A DNA stretch of 64,000 nt from Acinetobacter sp. ANC 4862. GTDB taxonomy: Bacteria > Pseudomonadota > Gammaproteobacteria > Pseudomonadales > Moraxellaceae. The stretch lies in the NCBI RefSeq assembly GCF_004336635.1, contig NZ_SJXH01000007.1, positions 52,159-116,158 on the forward strand, given 5' to 3'. Shown in pieces: positions 18,546-27,681 of the stretch. Position 1 is the stretch's first letter, and each line of letters opens with the position of its first letter. The notes beneath the pieces are model-generated. The model saw nothing but the letters and a program-made list of their open reading frames with translations. It did not search any database and was not told the origin of the DNA. Made by a program: the position numbers and the translations under genes.

Positions 18546-18574
18546 AAAAACGCGACATCAATGTCGCGTTTTGT
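18546..18574. terminator. Terminator downstream of serB
   Basis: AAAACGCGACAT / ATGTCGCGTTTT, a 12-bp stem ending in Ts, about 30 bp after the serB stop on the minus strand. Confidence 0.85.
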
Positions 18575-18603
18575 CAATAAACTTCAATAGTTAGCTAGGA
18601 TAG

Positions 18604-19824
18604 TTAGGCACGACTCAGGTCTTTATCGTGCACACCGAGTAGATATAACACACCATCTAAACCTACGCTTGAAATGGCCTGATTTGCATTTTGGCGAACT
18701 AAGGGTTTGGCACGGAATGCAACACCCAAACCAGCAATTGACAGCATCGGCAAATCATTCGCGCCATCCCCAACAGCAATGGCTTGTTCAAGGGATATGC
18801 CCATTCGTTCAGCAAGTTCACGCAGTAAAAATGCCTTACGTGCTCCATCGACAATATGACCTTTGACTTCACCGGTAACCATACCATTTTCAACATCCAG
18901 GCAATTGGCATGCACTTCATCAATACCCAATTTTTCTTGCAGGTATTCAGCAAAATATTGGAAACCGCCTGAAAGAATAGCCGTTCGATAACCCAATGCT
19001 TTCAAGGTGGAAATCAGGCGTTCTGCACCTTCTGTAACGGTTAGGCGTTCTGCAATTTGAGGTAAAACAGAAGCATCCATTCCTTTTAACAAGGCTACAC
19101 GGGCACGGAAGCTTTGCTGGAAATCAAGTTCACCTTGCATCGCCCGTTCAGTAATTTCAGCGACTTGCTCACCCACCCCTGCTTCAATCGCCAACTCATC
19201 AATTACTTCTTGCTCAATTAAAGTCGAATCCATGTCAAAGCAGACCAAACGGCGGTTACGGCGGTAAGCATTGTCTTCTTGAACTGCGACATCGACATTA
19301 AGTTCAGTCGATAAACGCAGGCAAGCTGCACGCATTGCAGTGGCATCCAGCATTTGTCCTTTCAGACCAAATTGTACGCAAGAGCGTTTTGGTCCATCGG
19401 CTTGACCCGTTAGCTTTGGACGTTCCGACAAACGCGTTACGGTTTCAATATTAAAACCTTGGTTAGACACAATATTGGTGACTGCTTGTAATTGTGATGC
19501 GGTTAATTCTGGTGCAAGTGCGGTCACGATATAACGGGTCTGTCCGCCCTCGCTGACCCATTGATCATATTCTGATGTAGAGATTGGTTTAAAGCGCACA
19601 GTTAAACCAATATCATGTGCTAGAATCAAGATCTCCTTCATGGCTAATGCTGTAGCAGTTTGGTCATCTGACGAAACAACAATACCTAAAGTCAGTTGGT
19701 TGTGGATGACGGCTTGTCCAACATCCAAAATTTGTAAGGAATGTACGGACAATACCTGCATTAATCGTGTAAATTGATTAGGCTGGTCTGGTCCCAAAAA
19801 TGATATAAGAATGATTTCTCGCAT
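18604..19824 (-). CDS. serB: Phosphoserine phosphatase
   Basis: Last step of serine synthesis: O-phosphoserine to serine. The 406-aa protein has an N-terminal half of two ACT-like domains (about residues 1-180), as in Pseudomonas and mycobacterial SerB. A HAD phosphatase core follows. The nucleophile motif is CFDMDSTLIEQEVIDELA (two catalytic Asp near residue 195), motif II is in AILSGGF, and motif III/IV is VGDGANDLPML. It is divergent from an Smp-like membrane protein gene, an arrangement also seen around serB in E. coli. Confidence 0.96.
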   Translation of the reverse strand: MREIILISFLGPDQPNQFTRLMQVLSVHSLQILDVGQAVIHNQLTLGIVVSSDDQTATALAMKEILILAHDIGLTVRFKPISTSEYDQWVSEGGQTRYIVTALAPELTASQLQAVTNIVSNQGFNIETVTRLSERPKLTGQADGPKRSCVQFGLKGQMLDATAMRAACLRLSTELNVDVAVQEDNAYRRNRRLVCFDMDSTLIEQEVIDELAIEAGVGEQVAEITERAMQGELDFQQSFRARVALLKGMDASVLPQIAERLTVTEGAERLISTLKALGYRTAILSGGFQYFAEYLQEKLGIDEVHANCLDVENGMVTGEVKGHIVDGARKAFLLRELAERMGISLEQAIAVGDGANDLPMLSIAGLGVAFRAKPLVRQNANQAISSVGLDGVLYLLGVHDKDLSRA

Positions 19825-19883
19825 GAATTGACTCGGATCTGAGCTACAACTATTGTAAGAATCATAATCGAATTTGAATATAA

Positions 19884-21155
19884 ATGCCTTGGAAGTTTAC
19901 GTTGAATGCGCCTAGACAAGGGCTATTTGCTAGCCTACTGATTGTAAGTTTTGCTTTACACACCTTTTTACTGGTACTTGCGACGACGCATCAGCTGAAT
20001 GCAAATCGCGCCAGTCAGGGACAGCTGATGACCACGCAACTGGTCACAGACAGCCTATCCGAGCTTGAACCGGCCAATACCGTGTCACTGGCATTATTGG
20101 CCGAGCGTTATGCAACCAACCCAAGCGTGGCTTCTATTCGTATTTTAGATGCGAATAATCAGGTACTTGCAACAGGTGGTTTAACCAAGACACGTCAAGG
20201 TGAAGTCTTTGTTCGTGAAGCACTGCAAAATGAAAAGAAAGTCGGCACGATTGAAATCACTTTAATCCAATCCAGTATTGGTGAAATTTTACGTACCCAA
20301 TGGCTGGCGATTTTATTATCGCTGATGATTCACGGCCTATTATGGTTAGCTTATCGTGCGATTGCCCGTCCAAGTCGAACTGAATATTTGGCGCGTATCA
20401 ATAATGAATCACGTCTCAAACATGAAATTCAAACCTTGACCCAAGCCTTAGAACAAGAGCAACACAATGCTGCTGTCGCAGTGGCTCAAGCACAGCATAA
20501 TGCCCAAGCAAAGACCAAAACTAAAGAGTCTAAACCTGTCGTCCTTGATGACAACTGCGTTGCATTGAATATTCAGTTTTATGATCCAAAACAACTTCTG
20601 GATTCGGTCAATAAAACGGTATCTGTTCCTTATTTCAATTTATGTCAAATTTTTCTGAATAAAACGGCTGAATTGTGTGTTCAACACTACAAATTAAACA
20701 GCTCAGATATTTCAACCGTGCATAAATTTGATGAACATGGCGCAACCATTAGTATGTCGGTAGAAACACCCAATGCTGTGCAATGCTTGGTGATGATCAG
20801 TACTGTGTTCCAGCTATTGTCAGATGTGTTGTACAAACGCTATCGCGAAGAAAAGCGCTTTGTTTTACAAACCCGTAGTGCAATTTCAAGTCATGTCGAG
20901 GCTATGCATCTGACTCCTGTGCAAGCTGCAGAACGTCTGGTTCAACAGTTGGCGGCAAAAGAAAGTGCGATTCATTTACCAAATGAATTACTCAAAGATG
21001 TTTCCGACCGTTACCAGTTGGTCAACATGCCAAATCCAACCAATGTGCTGACCCGTCATGCCTTTATGATGAATGGAATGGACAGTGAAGTGGCAGAATT
21101 GGCACAGACGTTCAGGACTGAAATTTTAAAAGCCAAACAATCCAAAGCTTCTTAA
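19884..21155 (+). CDS. Smp/YtjB-like membrane protein divergent from serB
   Basis: A 423-aa protein. It has an N-terminal transmembrane helix (LFASLLIVSFALHTFLLVLA, residues 14-33), a periplasmic sensor-like region of about 110 residues (TTQLVTDSLSELEPANTVSLA...), and a second transmembrane helix (WLAILLSLMIHGLLWLAY, about 140-157). A cytoplasmic coiled coil rich in Gln/Ala follows, then a C-terminal globular domain that I do not recognise. The first half matches the plan of E. coli Smp (SerB-linked membrane protein, YtjB), which also neighbours serB divergently. The long C-terminal extension goes beyond that protein. A signalling or envelope role is only inferred. Confidence 0.65.
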   Translation: MPWKFTLNAPRQGLFASLLIVSFALHTFLLVLATTHQLNANRASQGQLMTTQLVTDSLSELEPANTVSLALLAERYATNPSVASIRILDANNQVLATGGLTKTRQGEVFVREALQNEKKVGTIEITLIQSSIGEILRTQWLAILLSLMIHGLLWLAYRAIARPSRTEYLARINNESRLKHEIQTLTQALEQEQHNAAVAVAQAQHNAQAKTKTKESKPVVLDDNCVALNIQFYDPKQLLDSVNKTVSVPYFNLCQIFLNKTAELCVQHYKLNSSDISTVHKFDEHGATISMSVETPNAVQCLVMISTVFQLLSDVLYKRYREEKRFVLQTRSAISSHVEAMHLTPVQAAERLVQQLAAKESAIHLPNELLKDVSDRYQLVNMPNPTNVLTRHAFMMNGMDSEVAELAQTFRTEILKAKQSKAS

Positions 21156-21166
21156 AACGGATTCAT

Positions 21167-21199
21167 AAAAAAAGCCGAGCACATAAGCTCGGCTTTTTT
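21167..21199. terminator. Terminator between the Smp-like gene and the BASS transporter gene
   Basis: AAAAAGCCGAGC / GCTCGGCTTTTT hairpin with loop ACATAA and long A and T runs; it serves both convergent genes. Confidence 0.9.
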
Positions 21200-21232
21200 T
21201 CGTCTATTTAAAATAGAGATTTCATTAAACCG

Positions 21233-22174
21233 CTATTTCGTTTTATTGGCTTTACTGGCCCAATACGTCGCCAAGGCGGGTCCTGAAATGTTATGCCATA
21301 AACTAAAAATAGCACTCGGCACAGCAGTAACCGGGGATGCCGCAAAATGCACCGCAGCCAAAGCAACGCCCAAACCAGAATTTTGCATGCCAACCTCTAT
21401 GGCAATGGCTTTACTGTCAGCATAAGGTAGCTTAAACAGTCGGCTTGCCCAAAAACCCAATAAATAGCCTAGACCATTATGTAACGCGACTACAGCTAAA
21501 ATCAGTAAACCTGATTCCAAAATTTGCGTCTTACTGCCCCCAATAATGGCCGCCACAATGGCAACAATCGCAATCACGGAAATCAGTGGCATCACTTGAA
21601 TATAGGCATCGACTTTTTGTTTTAGTACTGAACGAACGATTAAACCCAAAATAATCGGAAACAATACAACTTGCAAAATTGACCCCAGCATTGACATGGC
21701 ATTAATTTCAATCCATTGGCTGGCTAGCAAATAAAAAATAGTAGGCGTCAACACAGGCGCTAAAATAGTCGAAACCGAGGTACAGGCAACGGATAAAGCG
21801 GTATTGCCTTTAGCCATATAGGTAATCACATTCGATGCTGTTCCCCCCGGACAACAGCCCACCAATATCACACCAATCGCAATTTCGGGTGGTAACTGAA
21901 ATAACTGACACAACAGATAAGCCAGTCCCGGCATCACCACAAACTGTGCGACCACACCAATCACAACCGCTTTGGGACTTTGTAATACTCCTTTAAAGTC
22001 ATCCACTGTCATGGTCATGCCCATTCCCAACATGATGATACCCAGCATCCAAATGATATAGACTTTGAGCCAGACAAAAGCTTCGGGCACAATTAAAGCA
22101 ATACCTGCAAATAGCACTACCCACAGCGCAAAGGTTTTTTGAATAAATTGCGTAAAGCGCAAAAAAGCTGACAT
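21233..22174 (-). CDS. Bile acid:sodium symporter family transporter (YocS/PanS type)
   Basis: A 313-aa inner-membrane protein with nine to ten hydrophobic segments. The strong family blocks are [37 protein letters not shown] (the sodium-site crossover region) and [18 protein letters not shown]. This is the BASS/SBF superfamily. The nearest described members, YocS and Salmonella PanS, move pantothenate or pantoate; the substrate here cannot be read from sequence. It ends near a shared terminator and is probably monocistronic, with pncA 66 bp upstream on the same strand as a possible partner. Confidence 0.88.
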   Translation of the reverse strand: MSAFLRFTQFIQKTFALWVVLFAGIALIVPEAFVWLKVYIIWMLGIIMLGMGMTMTVDDFKGVLQSPKAVVIGVVAQFVVMPGLAYLLCQLFQLPPEIAIGVILVGCCPGGTASNVITYMAKGNTALSVACTSVSTILAPVLTPTIFYLLASQWIEINAMSMLGSILQVVLFPIILGLIVRSVLKQKVDAYIQVMPLISVIAIVAIVAAIIGGSKTQILESGLLILAVVALHNGLGYLLGFWASRLFKLPYADSKAIAIEVGMQNSGLGVALAAVHFAASPVTAVPSAIFSLWHNISGPALATYWASKANKTK

Positions 22175-22240
22175 GATTCAATCCAATATTTATTCTAGCA
22201 TCTGGGCCAAATGTTACCTTCTACAACAAGCACGGAGAAA

Positions 22241-22909
22241 TTATTGACGATTCCTTTCGCCTAACTGCACACTTTTTGATGCCGCTTGCTGAATAATATC
22301 TTTGACCAAGATACGTTTCACCCCTGCTGTTAGCATATCTTGCCAGGCATGTTGCAATGAACCATCGAGGTCAATGCCCTTGGTCGCATCTGAAACCACA
22401 TAAGCCTTAAAGCCTAATTTACAGGCATCTATCGCCGTCCACGCCACACAAAAATCTGTCGCAATGCCGACTATAAACACCGTATCAATGCCACGTTCTT
22501 TTAAATAACCCGCCAAACCGGTTGTCGTCTTTTGATCCGCTTCCATAAAGGCAGAATAACTGTCGATATGCGCATGGAAACCTTTGCGAATAATCAATTG
22601 TGCAATCGGTAAGTTTAGATCTGGATGCAGTTCGGCATCTGGCGTGCCTTGAACACAATGCGCAGGCCACAACACTTGGGTTCCATAATCTAATTTGATG
22701 GTTTCAAAAGGCTGTTTAGTCGGATGATTTTCAGCAAATGAAACATGATTTTCCGGATGCCAATCTTGGGTAATCACAATATTGTCAAAACACTGCGCCA
22801 ATTGATTAATGTTCGGAATGATCTGATCGGCATTCGCTACGGCTAAATTACCCCCTGGGGTAAAACCATTTTGTACATCTACTACAATCAAGGCGCTATT
22901 TTTTTGCAT
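22241..22909 (-). CDS. pncA: Nicotinamidase (pyrazinamidase)
   Basis: Deamidates nicotinamide to nicotinate, which PncB (same window) turns into NaMN. It is 222 aa and of the isochorismatase fold. The catalytic Asp is in VVDVQNGFTPGGNLAV (about residue 10), the metal ligands are in TQDWHPENHVSF (Asp/His/His), the catalytic Lys is in IIRKGFHAHIDSYSAF, and the nucleophile Cys is in GIATDFCVAWTAIDA. All are present, so it should be active and confer pyrazinamide sensitivity. The BASS transporter gene is 66 bp downstream on the same strand. Confidence 0.95.
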   Translation of the reverse strand: MQKNSALIVVDVQNGFTPGGNLAVANADQIIPNINQLAQCFDNIVITQDWHPENHVSFAENHPTKQPFETIKLDYGTQVLWPAHCVQGTPDAELHPDLNLPIAQLIIRKGFHAHIDSYSAFMEADQKTTTGLAGYLKERGIDTVFIVGIATDFCVAWTAIDACKLGFKAYVVSDATKGIDLDGSLQHAWQDMLTAGVKRILVKDIIQQAASKSVQLGERNRQ

Positions 22910-23031
22910 AATTCGCAGTCCATTATTTGCATGTTGTCATTTTTGTTAAGCATATAACAAAATAAATTGCAGTATTGAGGCTTGGTGCTAAAAATAAAAT
23001 GACTGCTGATTGAAATAATAAAGCGACTTGG

Positions 23032-23095
23032 GCAAATTCGATTCCATGCATTTTCGATACTATGCATGTTCGATACTGGGCATATTCAATCCTAG
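23032..23095. repeat. Four-copy 16-bp imperfect tandem repeat
   Basis: Four consecutive 16-mers: GCAAATTCGATTCCAT (23032), GCATTTTCGATACTAT (23048), GCATGTTCGATACTGG (23064), GCATATTCAATCCTAG (23080). The consensus is about GCATNTTCGATACTAT. It sits between pncA (start 22909) and the end of the MFS transporter gene, upstream of pncA. A 16-bp period is not helical. The copies have diverged, so it is not a recent expansion. It could be a decayed minisatellite or a repeated protein-binding site. Confidence 0.8.
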
Positions 23096-23169
23096 TCAGG
23101 ATTCAAAGCATAGCCGGAAGTTTTTGATTTGTTTGTGGCTGCAGGATAGAAATAAATTTTAAGTTAAAA

Positions 23170-23197
23170 AAATAGCCCGCAATCTGCGAGCTATTTT
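23170..23197 (-). terminator. Terminator of the MFS transporter gene
   Basis: AAATAGC-C-CGCA-ATC-TGCG-A-GCTATTT, an imperfect stem with one C/A mismatch and A/T flanks, 14 bp after the transporter stop. Confidence 0.7.
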
Positions 23198-23210
23198 ATC
23201 GATCAAAAAA

Positions 23211-24419
23211 TTAAGCTTGGGTTTGTAAGCGACGCACCAGAATCAACATAAATACGGCTGAAATCACGATACAAGGAATGGCTGCCGAGATTACCCCTGC
23301 TGCACCGAAACCTGCGGCAAGTAACTGACCTGCAATTGTGGGTCCAAGCATTGCGCCAACACGTCCCACGGCTGATGCCATGCCAACGCCTGTTGCACGC
23401 ACTTCAGTTGGGTACACGATACTACCGAAAGCATAAAGTACACCTTGGCAACCAATAACGAATGCACCAACCAATGCCGAAGCCATATACATTTGCGTCA
23501 ATGAACTTGCTGCATTCAAGCAGAATAAACCTGCCAAAATACCACCGTACATTAAGATGATCACATAGGCTTTTTTCCAGCGATCCGTCAACATGCCGAG
23601 CACGATCGTACCGATTGTTGCACTGACCATGAAGAAGAATTGCGCAGTACTGCCCTCTTTACGGCTAAAGCCCAGTTCCATAAACAATGAAGGCAACCAG
23701 CTCAACATGATGTAAACCACCATCAAGGTGAAGAAGTAACTCACTGAAATTAAACAGGTGCGCATCAAGTTCTGGCTGTTGAACAAATCTTTAAAAGAAC
23801 CTTGAGTTGTTACCGTAGTTGTTTCAGCAGTATTTTGCGCTTTTAAGAATTCACGTGATTCTGGTAAGAATTTAATCATGATTGGAAGCACAATAATCGG
23901 CAGTAAACCGCCTAAATAGAAAATGTTTTTCCAATTTGAACCAAAATCTAAACTCGCAATGTAGGATAAAATTGCTGCACCTACAGGCATACCGCAATAC
24001 ATCAAACCCACAGCACGACCACGGTTTTCAGGTCTAACTGCTTCGGAAGCTAGGGTAATCAAGTTTGGCATGGCAGCGCCTAAACCTGCACCTGCTAAAA
24101 AGCGAACCAGTAAAAGGCTGTTAAAACTGTTTACCCATACGGTACATAAGGTAAATACAGCAAATACTGCAACCGACCAAATCAGGACCTTTTTCCGCCC
24201 GATACGGTCTGAATATCGGCCACCAATCAGCGCTCCAGGTAATAAACCCAGAATCCCTGCGCTAAAAAACACCCCCAATTGAGAACTATCTAAGCCAAAA
24301 GATTCACGAATACCGGCTGCTGCAATACCTGCCGCTTGAATATCCAATCCCTCAATCACCGCAATTAAAAAACAAATCGCGACTGTAATGACGGAATGTC
24401 TGTTATCTGATCTTTCCAT
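23211..24419 (-). CDS. MFS aromatic acid transporter, MhpT-like (AAHS family)
   Basis: A 402-aa, twelve-helix transporter. The frame is open to a TTG at 24437, but the ATG at 24419 has AAGGAT 6 nt upstream and gives the family length. Close resemblance to MhpT (3-(3-hydroxyphenyl)propionate uptake) is seen in EGLDIQAAGIAA, FSAGILGLLPGALIGG, the loop 2-3 motif GRYSDRIGRKKVL, and GLMYCGMPVGAAILSY. No catabolic gene is nearby, so the substrate (an aromatic acid by homology) is not confirmed by context. An inverted repeat upstream (24499-24512) could be an operator. Confidence 0.85.
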   Translation of the reverse strand: MERSDNRHSVITVAICFLIAVIEGLDIQAAGIAAAGIRESFGLDSSQLGVFFSAGILGLLPGALIGGRYSDRIGRKKVLIWSVAVFAVFTLCTVWVNSFNSLLLVRFLAGAGLGAAMPNLITLASEAVRPENRGRAVGLMYCGMPVGAAILSYIASLDFGSNWKNIFYLGGLLPIIVLPIMIKFLPESREFLKAQNTAETTTVTTQGSFKDLFNSQNLMRTCLISVSYFFTLMVVYIMLSWLPSLFMELGFSRKEGSTAQFFFMVSATIGTIVLGMLTDRWKKAYVIILMYGGILAGLFCLNAASSLTQMYMASALVGAFVIGCQGVLYAFGSIVYPTEVRATGVGMASAVGRVGAMLGPTIAGQLLAAGFGAAGVISAAIPCIVISAVFMLILVRRLQTQA

Positions 24420-25145
24420 TGGAAAATCCTTGTTCAATCAGTGTCCAAAATAGAGCGTCATCATCCATGAGTCTGGAAATACACATAACTACCAATAAGT
24501 GGAACAATCCACAATTTATGGATAAAAATAATAGATATTTAACGTTTTTAAATGCAATAACTCATAGTCGCAAAAACAATTAATCTGGATTTGATCTGGG
24601 TGAAAAAATGAACCATACAATAATGATTTCAATCCAAGAGCATCTGCCCATCGCAAAAGTGCAGCAATCTATTTATAGTTTTAACTAATTATTACCCAAG
24701 TTTTTAATGATGATATTTGTCGTTTAAATTCTTGGTTTATATAGCTTTCAAGTCTATTCTTATCTTTATTAAATCTTAAATCCTGATGTTTTTACATGGA
24801 ATTACCGATATGATTGGCTTTAAAGCACTTTTATGACAGCTTTAACGGCACTTTTGAGTTATAACAAGTAGGCACTTAAACGATGCTGATCAAAATTTTA
24901 GTGAACCCAAATTTAAAAAACGTGACTTTTGTATTGTTCAGTAAATTTTTCCATTGCTTTTCATAAAGTTTTTATATGGTTTGACTAAAGCATATTGTTC
25001 TTCATCGTTTGTTCGTTCATAATTTGCATAAGCATTATTCAATTACGCTTAATCGTAGTGAAATTGCTATAAATCAAAATACGCACCCATCCAAATTTAT
25101 GTTTTTCTACCTCAGCCGGATGGACAAATAGGATATTTTTTCAAA
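24420..25145. other. 726-bp non-coding gap between the transporter and dapA
   Basis: AT-rich and unusually long for this genome. The left end has GTGGA-ACAA-TCCAC (24499-24512), an inverted repeat about 80 bp upstream of the transporter start and a candidate operator. A 26-codon ORF (24608-24688) has no recognisable product. The right end must hold the dapA promoter; AGGATATTTTTTCAAA is the leader just before the ATG. I see no riboswitch fold, tRNA or gene remnant that I can name. Confidence 0.4.
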
Positions 25146-26045
25146 ATGACTCAGCAAGCACAGATCATCCAAGGTTCAATTGTCGCAATCGTCACTCCGA
25201 TGTTTGAAGATGGCAGCGTAGATTGGAAGGGTCTAGAAAAGCTCGTTGAGTGGCATATAGCACAAGGTACCAATAGTATTGTTGCTGTAGGCACAACTGG
25301 TGAAGCTTCAACCTTAAGCATGGCAGAACACACCAAAGTCATTGCCGAAATCATTCGTGTAGCCAACAAACGTATTCCTGTGATTGCAGGTACGGGGGCA
25401 AACTCGACCCATGAAGCGATCGAACTCACCAAAGAAGCCAAAGAACTGGGTGCCGATGCAGCGCTCCTCGTCACGCCTTATTACAACAAACCTACACAAG
25501 AAGGCTTATATCAGCATTATAAAGCTATTGCTGAAGCGGTTGATTTACCACAAATTCTTTATAATGTACCGGGTCGTACTGGCGTCGATATGTTAAATGA
25601 AACAGTGATTCGCCTTGCCGATATCCCGCAAATTATTGGGATTAAAGACGCAACCGGTGATGTACCTCGTGGTCAAGCACTTATTGAAGGATTACACGGT
25701 AAAGACATGACCGTTTACTCTGGTGATGATGCGACTGCATACCAGTTAATGGGCTTGGGCGCAAAAGGCAACATTTCTGTGACTGCCAATGTGGCACCGA
25801 AAGAAATGAGCGAAATCTGTGCTGCCGCACTTGCAGGTGATGCAGAACGTGCTGAAGCTTTAAATAATAAAGTTGCAAATTTACACAATATTCTATTTTG
25901 TGAATCCAACCCAATTCCTGTGAAATGGGCACTTCATGAAATGGGATTAATTGGTACCGGTATTCGCTTACCATTAACTCCTCTTGCAGAACAATATCGT
26001 ACACCGTTGCGTGAAGCACTGAGCGCTTCTGGTGTCATTAAATAA
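25146..26045 (+). CDS. dapA: 4-hydroxy-tetrahydrodipicolinate synthase
   Basis: First committed step of the lysine and diaminopimelate pathway: condensation of pyruvate and aspartate semialdehyde. It is 299 aa, a TIM barrel. The N-terminal GSIVAIVTPMFEDGSVDW, the GTTGEASTL phosphate-type loop, ILYNVPGRTGVD (catalytic Tyr) and IGIKDATGDVPRG (Schiff-base Lys, about residue 164) are all present. It is the first gene of dapA-bamC-purC, an order shared with E. coli. Confidence 0.97.
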   Translation: MTQQAQIIQGSIVAIVTPMFEDGSVDWKGLEKLVEWHIAQGTNSIVAVGTTGEASTLSMAEHTKVIAEIIRVANKRIPVIAGTGANSTHEAIELTKEAKELGADAALLVTPYYNKPTQEGLYQHYKAIAEAVDLPQILYNVPGRTGVDMLNETVIRLADIPQIIGIKDATGDVPRGQALIEGLHGKDMTVYSGDDATAYQLMGLGAKGNISVTANVAPKEMSEICAAALAGDAERAEALNNKVANLHNILFCESNPIPVKWALHEMGLIGTGIRLPLTPLAEQYRTPLREALSASGVIK

Positions 26046-26058
26046 AGAGCACAACACT

Positions 26059-26664
26059 ATGCAATTACGTTTTGGTTTAACCCTTGCACTTTCAGCATTC
26101 AGTTTAGTGGGTTGTAGTTCAATCGGAATCAGTAATGGTTCATTGGATTATAAAAATACTGCAACCTCTGAACCCCTGAAATATCCTGAAGGCTCAATGG
26201 TTCGACCTGCAACGCCATTGTATCCGTCTCCGACGGTTGACCCACTTGCGATTGAGCATGCACCCAAGCTTGAAAATAAACGTGGCAACCGTTTTGCTCT
26301 ACCTCGCCCTGACAAAGCTCAGGCAAATGCGCCAACAGATAGTCAAGATGACAGCACAAATGTCAGTCGTCCACAATTAGTGCGTGATGGAAATCAAAAT
26401 CCATTGCTCAAAATTGATGGAAATTCTGCTACAATTTGGCAGTACACACTTGCTACCCTCAGCAGCCTTAACCATACCATTGTTGGTCAAAGTAAAAATC
26501 GTTACGAAGTAACCATTAAGGTCGATCAACAGATCTATGTATTAAGACTGACATCTGTAGGAACAAGCAACAACATCGCTGTGTTCAATGCCGATAATAG
26601 CTTTGCAGACCAAGAAAAAGCTGCAGAACTATTAACCCAGATTTACCAAAATTGGCCAGCCTAG
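26059..26664 (+). CDS. bamC: Outer-membrane assembly lipoprotein BamC
   Basis: A 201-aa lipoprotein: MQLRFGLTLALSAFSLVGCS, with lipobox LVGC. The start is the ATG at 26059, not the upstream codon inside dapA. After the lipobox is an unstructured segment (LDYKNTATSEPLKYPEGSMV, RPATPLYPSPTVDP), equivalent to the BamC lasso that binds BamD. A single helix-grip-like domain follows (about residues 120-200: ATIWQYTLATLSSLNHTIVG ...). It is shorter than E. coli BamC (344 aa), which has two such domains. The position between dapA and purC is the conserved bamC slot. Confidence 0.82.
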   Translation: MQLRFGLTLALSAFSLVGCSSIGISNGSLDYKNTATSEPLKYPEGSMVRPATPLYPSPTVDPLAIEHAPKLENKRGNRFALPRPDKAQANAPTDSQDDSTNVSRPQLVRDGNQNPLLKIDGNSATIWQYTLATLSSLNHTIVGQSKNRYEVTIKVDQQIYVLRLTSVGTSNNIAVFNADNSFADQEKAAELLTQIYQNWPA

Positions 26665-26700
26665 TCGTACTAGGCATTTTTTTTTGAAAAAGGTTCCCCC

Positions 26701-27420
26701 ATGTTGAAACAAACCTTGCTCTATACTGGTAAAGCGAAATCTGTTTATGAAACAGACAGTGCAGATCACCTCATCCTAGTCTTCCGTGACGATGCATCTG
26801 CATTTAACGGCGAAAAAATCGAACAGCTGGATCGTAAAGGCAAGGTGAACAACCGTTTTAACGCCTTCATCATGGAAAAATTGGCTGCTGCTGGCATTGA
26901 AACTCACTTTGAAAAACTTCTTTCTCCGACTGAAGTTTTAGTGAAAAAATTGAAAATGGTTCCTGTTGAATGTGTTATTCGTAACTACGCAGCAGGTAGC
27001 TTGTGCCGTCGTTTAGGCGTGGAAGAAGGTAAAGAGCTTGTTCCGCCTACTTTCGAATTGTTCTTCAAAGACGATGCACTTGGCGATCCAATGGTCAACG
27101 AATCTCAAGCGATTGCTTTGGGTTGGGCGACTGCTGAACAACTTGAACAAATGAAAGTACTGACTTATCAAGTAAACGACGTACTTAAAGATTTGTTCGA
27201 CAAAGGCAACATGCTGCTTGTTGACTTCAAACTTGAATTTGGTGTGTTCCACGACCGTATTGTTCTTGGTGATGAATTCTCTCCAGACGGTTGCCGTCTA
27301 TGGGACAAAGACACCAAGAAAAAACTCGACAAAGACCGTTTCCGTCAAGGTTTAGGTGGTGTTGTTGAAGCTTATGAAGAAGTAGCGACACGTTTAGGTA
27401 TCGACCTTTCTGATATCTAA
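26701..27420 (+). CDS. purC: SAICAR synthetase
   Basis: Purine synthesis: ATP-dependent addition of aspartate to CAIR. It is 239 aa, the usual bacterial length. Motifs: [14 protein letters not shown] (nucleotide loop), [30 protein letters not shown] (substrate binding), [10 protein letters not shown] and [13 protein letters not shown]. It is the third gene of the dapA-bamC-purC run, with a strong terminator 16 bp after the stop. Confidence 0.97.
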   Translation: MLKQTLLYTGKAKSVYETDSADHLILVFRDDASAFNGEKIEQLDRKGKVNNRFNAFIMEKLAAAGIETHFEKLLSPTEVLVKKLKMVPVECVIRNYAAGSLCRRLGVEEGKELVPPTFELFFKDDALGDPMVNESQAIALGWATAEQLEQMKVLTYQVNDVLKDLFDKGNMLLVDFKLEFGVFHDRIVLGDEFSPDGCRLWDKDTKKKLDKDRFRQGLGGVVEAYEEVATRLGIDLSDI

Positions 27421-27435
27421 TCCGTATGCTGATTC

Positions 27436-27467
27436 AAAAAACCGAGCCTGATGGCTCGGTTTTTTTA
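27436..27467 (+). terminator. purC terminator
   Basis: AAAAAACCGAGCC / GGCTCGGTTTTTTT with loop TGAT, 16 bp after the purC stop. It closes the operon, so the plus-strand terminator 200 bp further on must serve another transcript. Confidence 0.92.
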
Positions 27468-27553
27468 TGCTTCATTAAATCGTAAAAATAAATGTTACTA
27501 ATAAAAATGATCGTTTTTACATTCTTAAGTTAAGCCCGTAATATAATTTGTAT

Positions 27554-27681
27554 ACCAAACAACATCGGAATTGAATTTTCCTCTGATGTCTTGCCGAGCA
27601 GATTCCTGTTTACCCTCTAGGATGTATCTCCCCTAAGACATCCTATTTTCCGCCCAACTCGCCCTGAGTTGGGCTTTTTTT
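27554..27681 (+). ncRNA. Candidate small RNA between purC and rarA
   Basis: A perfect -10 box TATAAT lies at 27542-27547 (the -35 is weak). A region of about 128 nt follows, with three stem-loops. Hairpin 1 pairs CATCGGA with a TCC...GATG arm (27563-27588). Hairpin 2 is TAGGATGT / ACATCCTA (27618-27645), its loop presenting AUCUCCCCUAAG. Hairpin 3 is the terminator GCCCAACTC-GCCCT-GAGTTGGGC (27652-27674) followed by seven Ts. Linkers and loops are C/U-rich, as in sRNAs that pair with Shine-Dalgarno regions. The purC operon is already terminated upstream, and the T-tract overlaps the rarA stop. It contains no convincing ORF. The exact 5' end is inferred. Confidence 0.65.

Noticed and set aside
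24608..24688. 26-codon ORF in the gap upstream of dapA
   Set aside because: No ribosome site, no recognisable product, and not distinguishable from chance.
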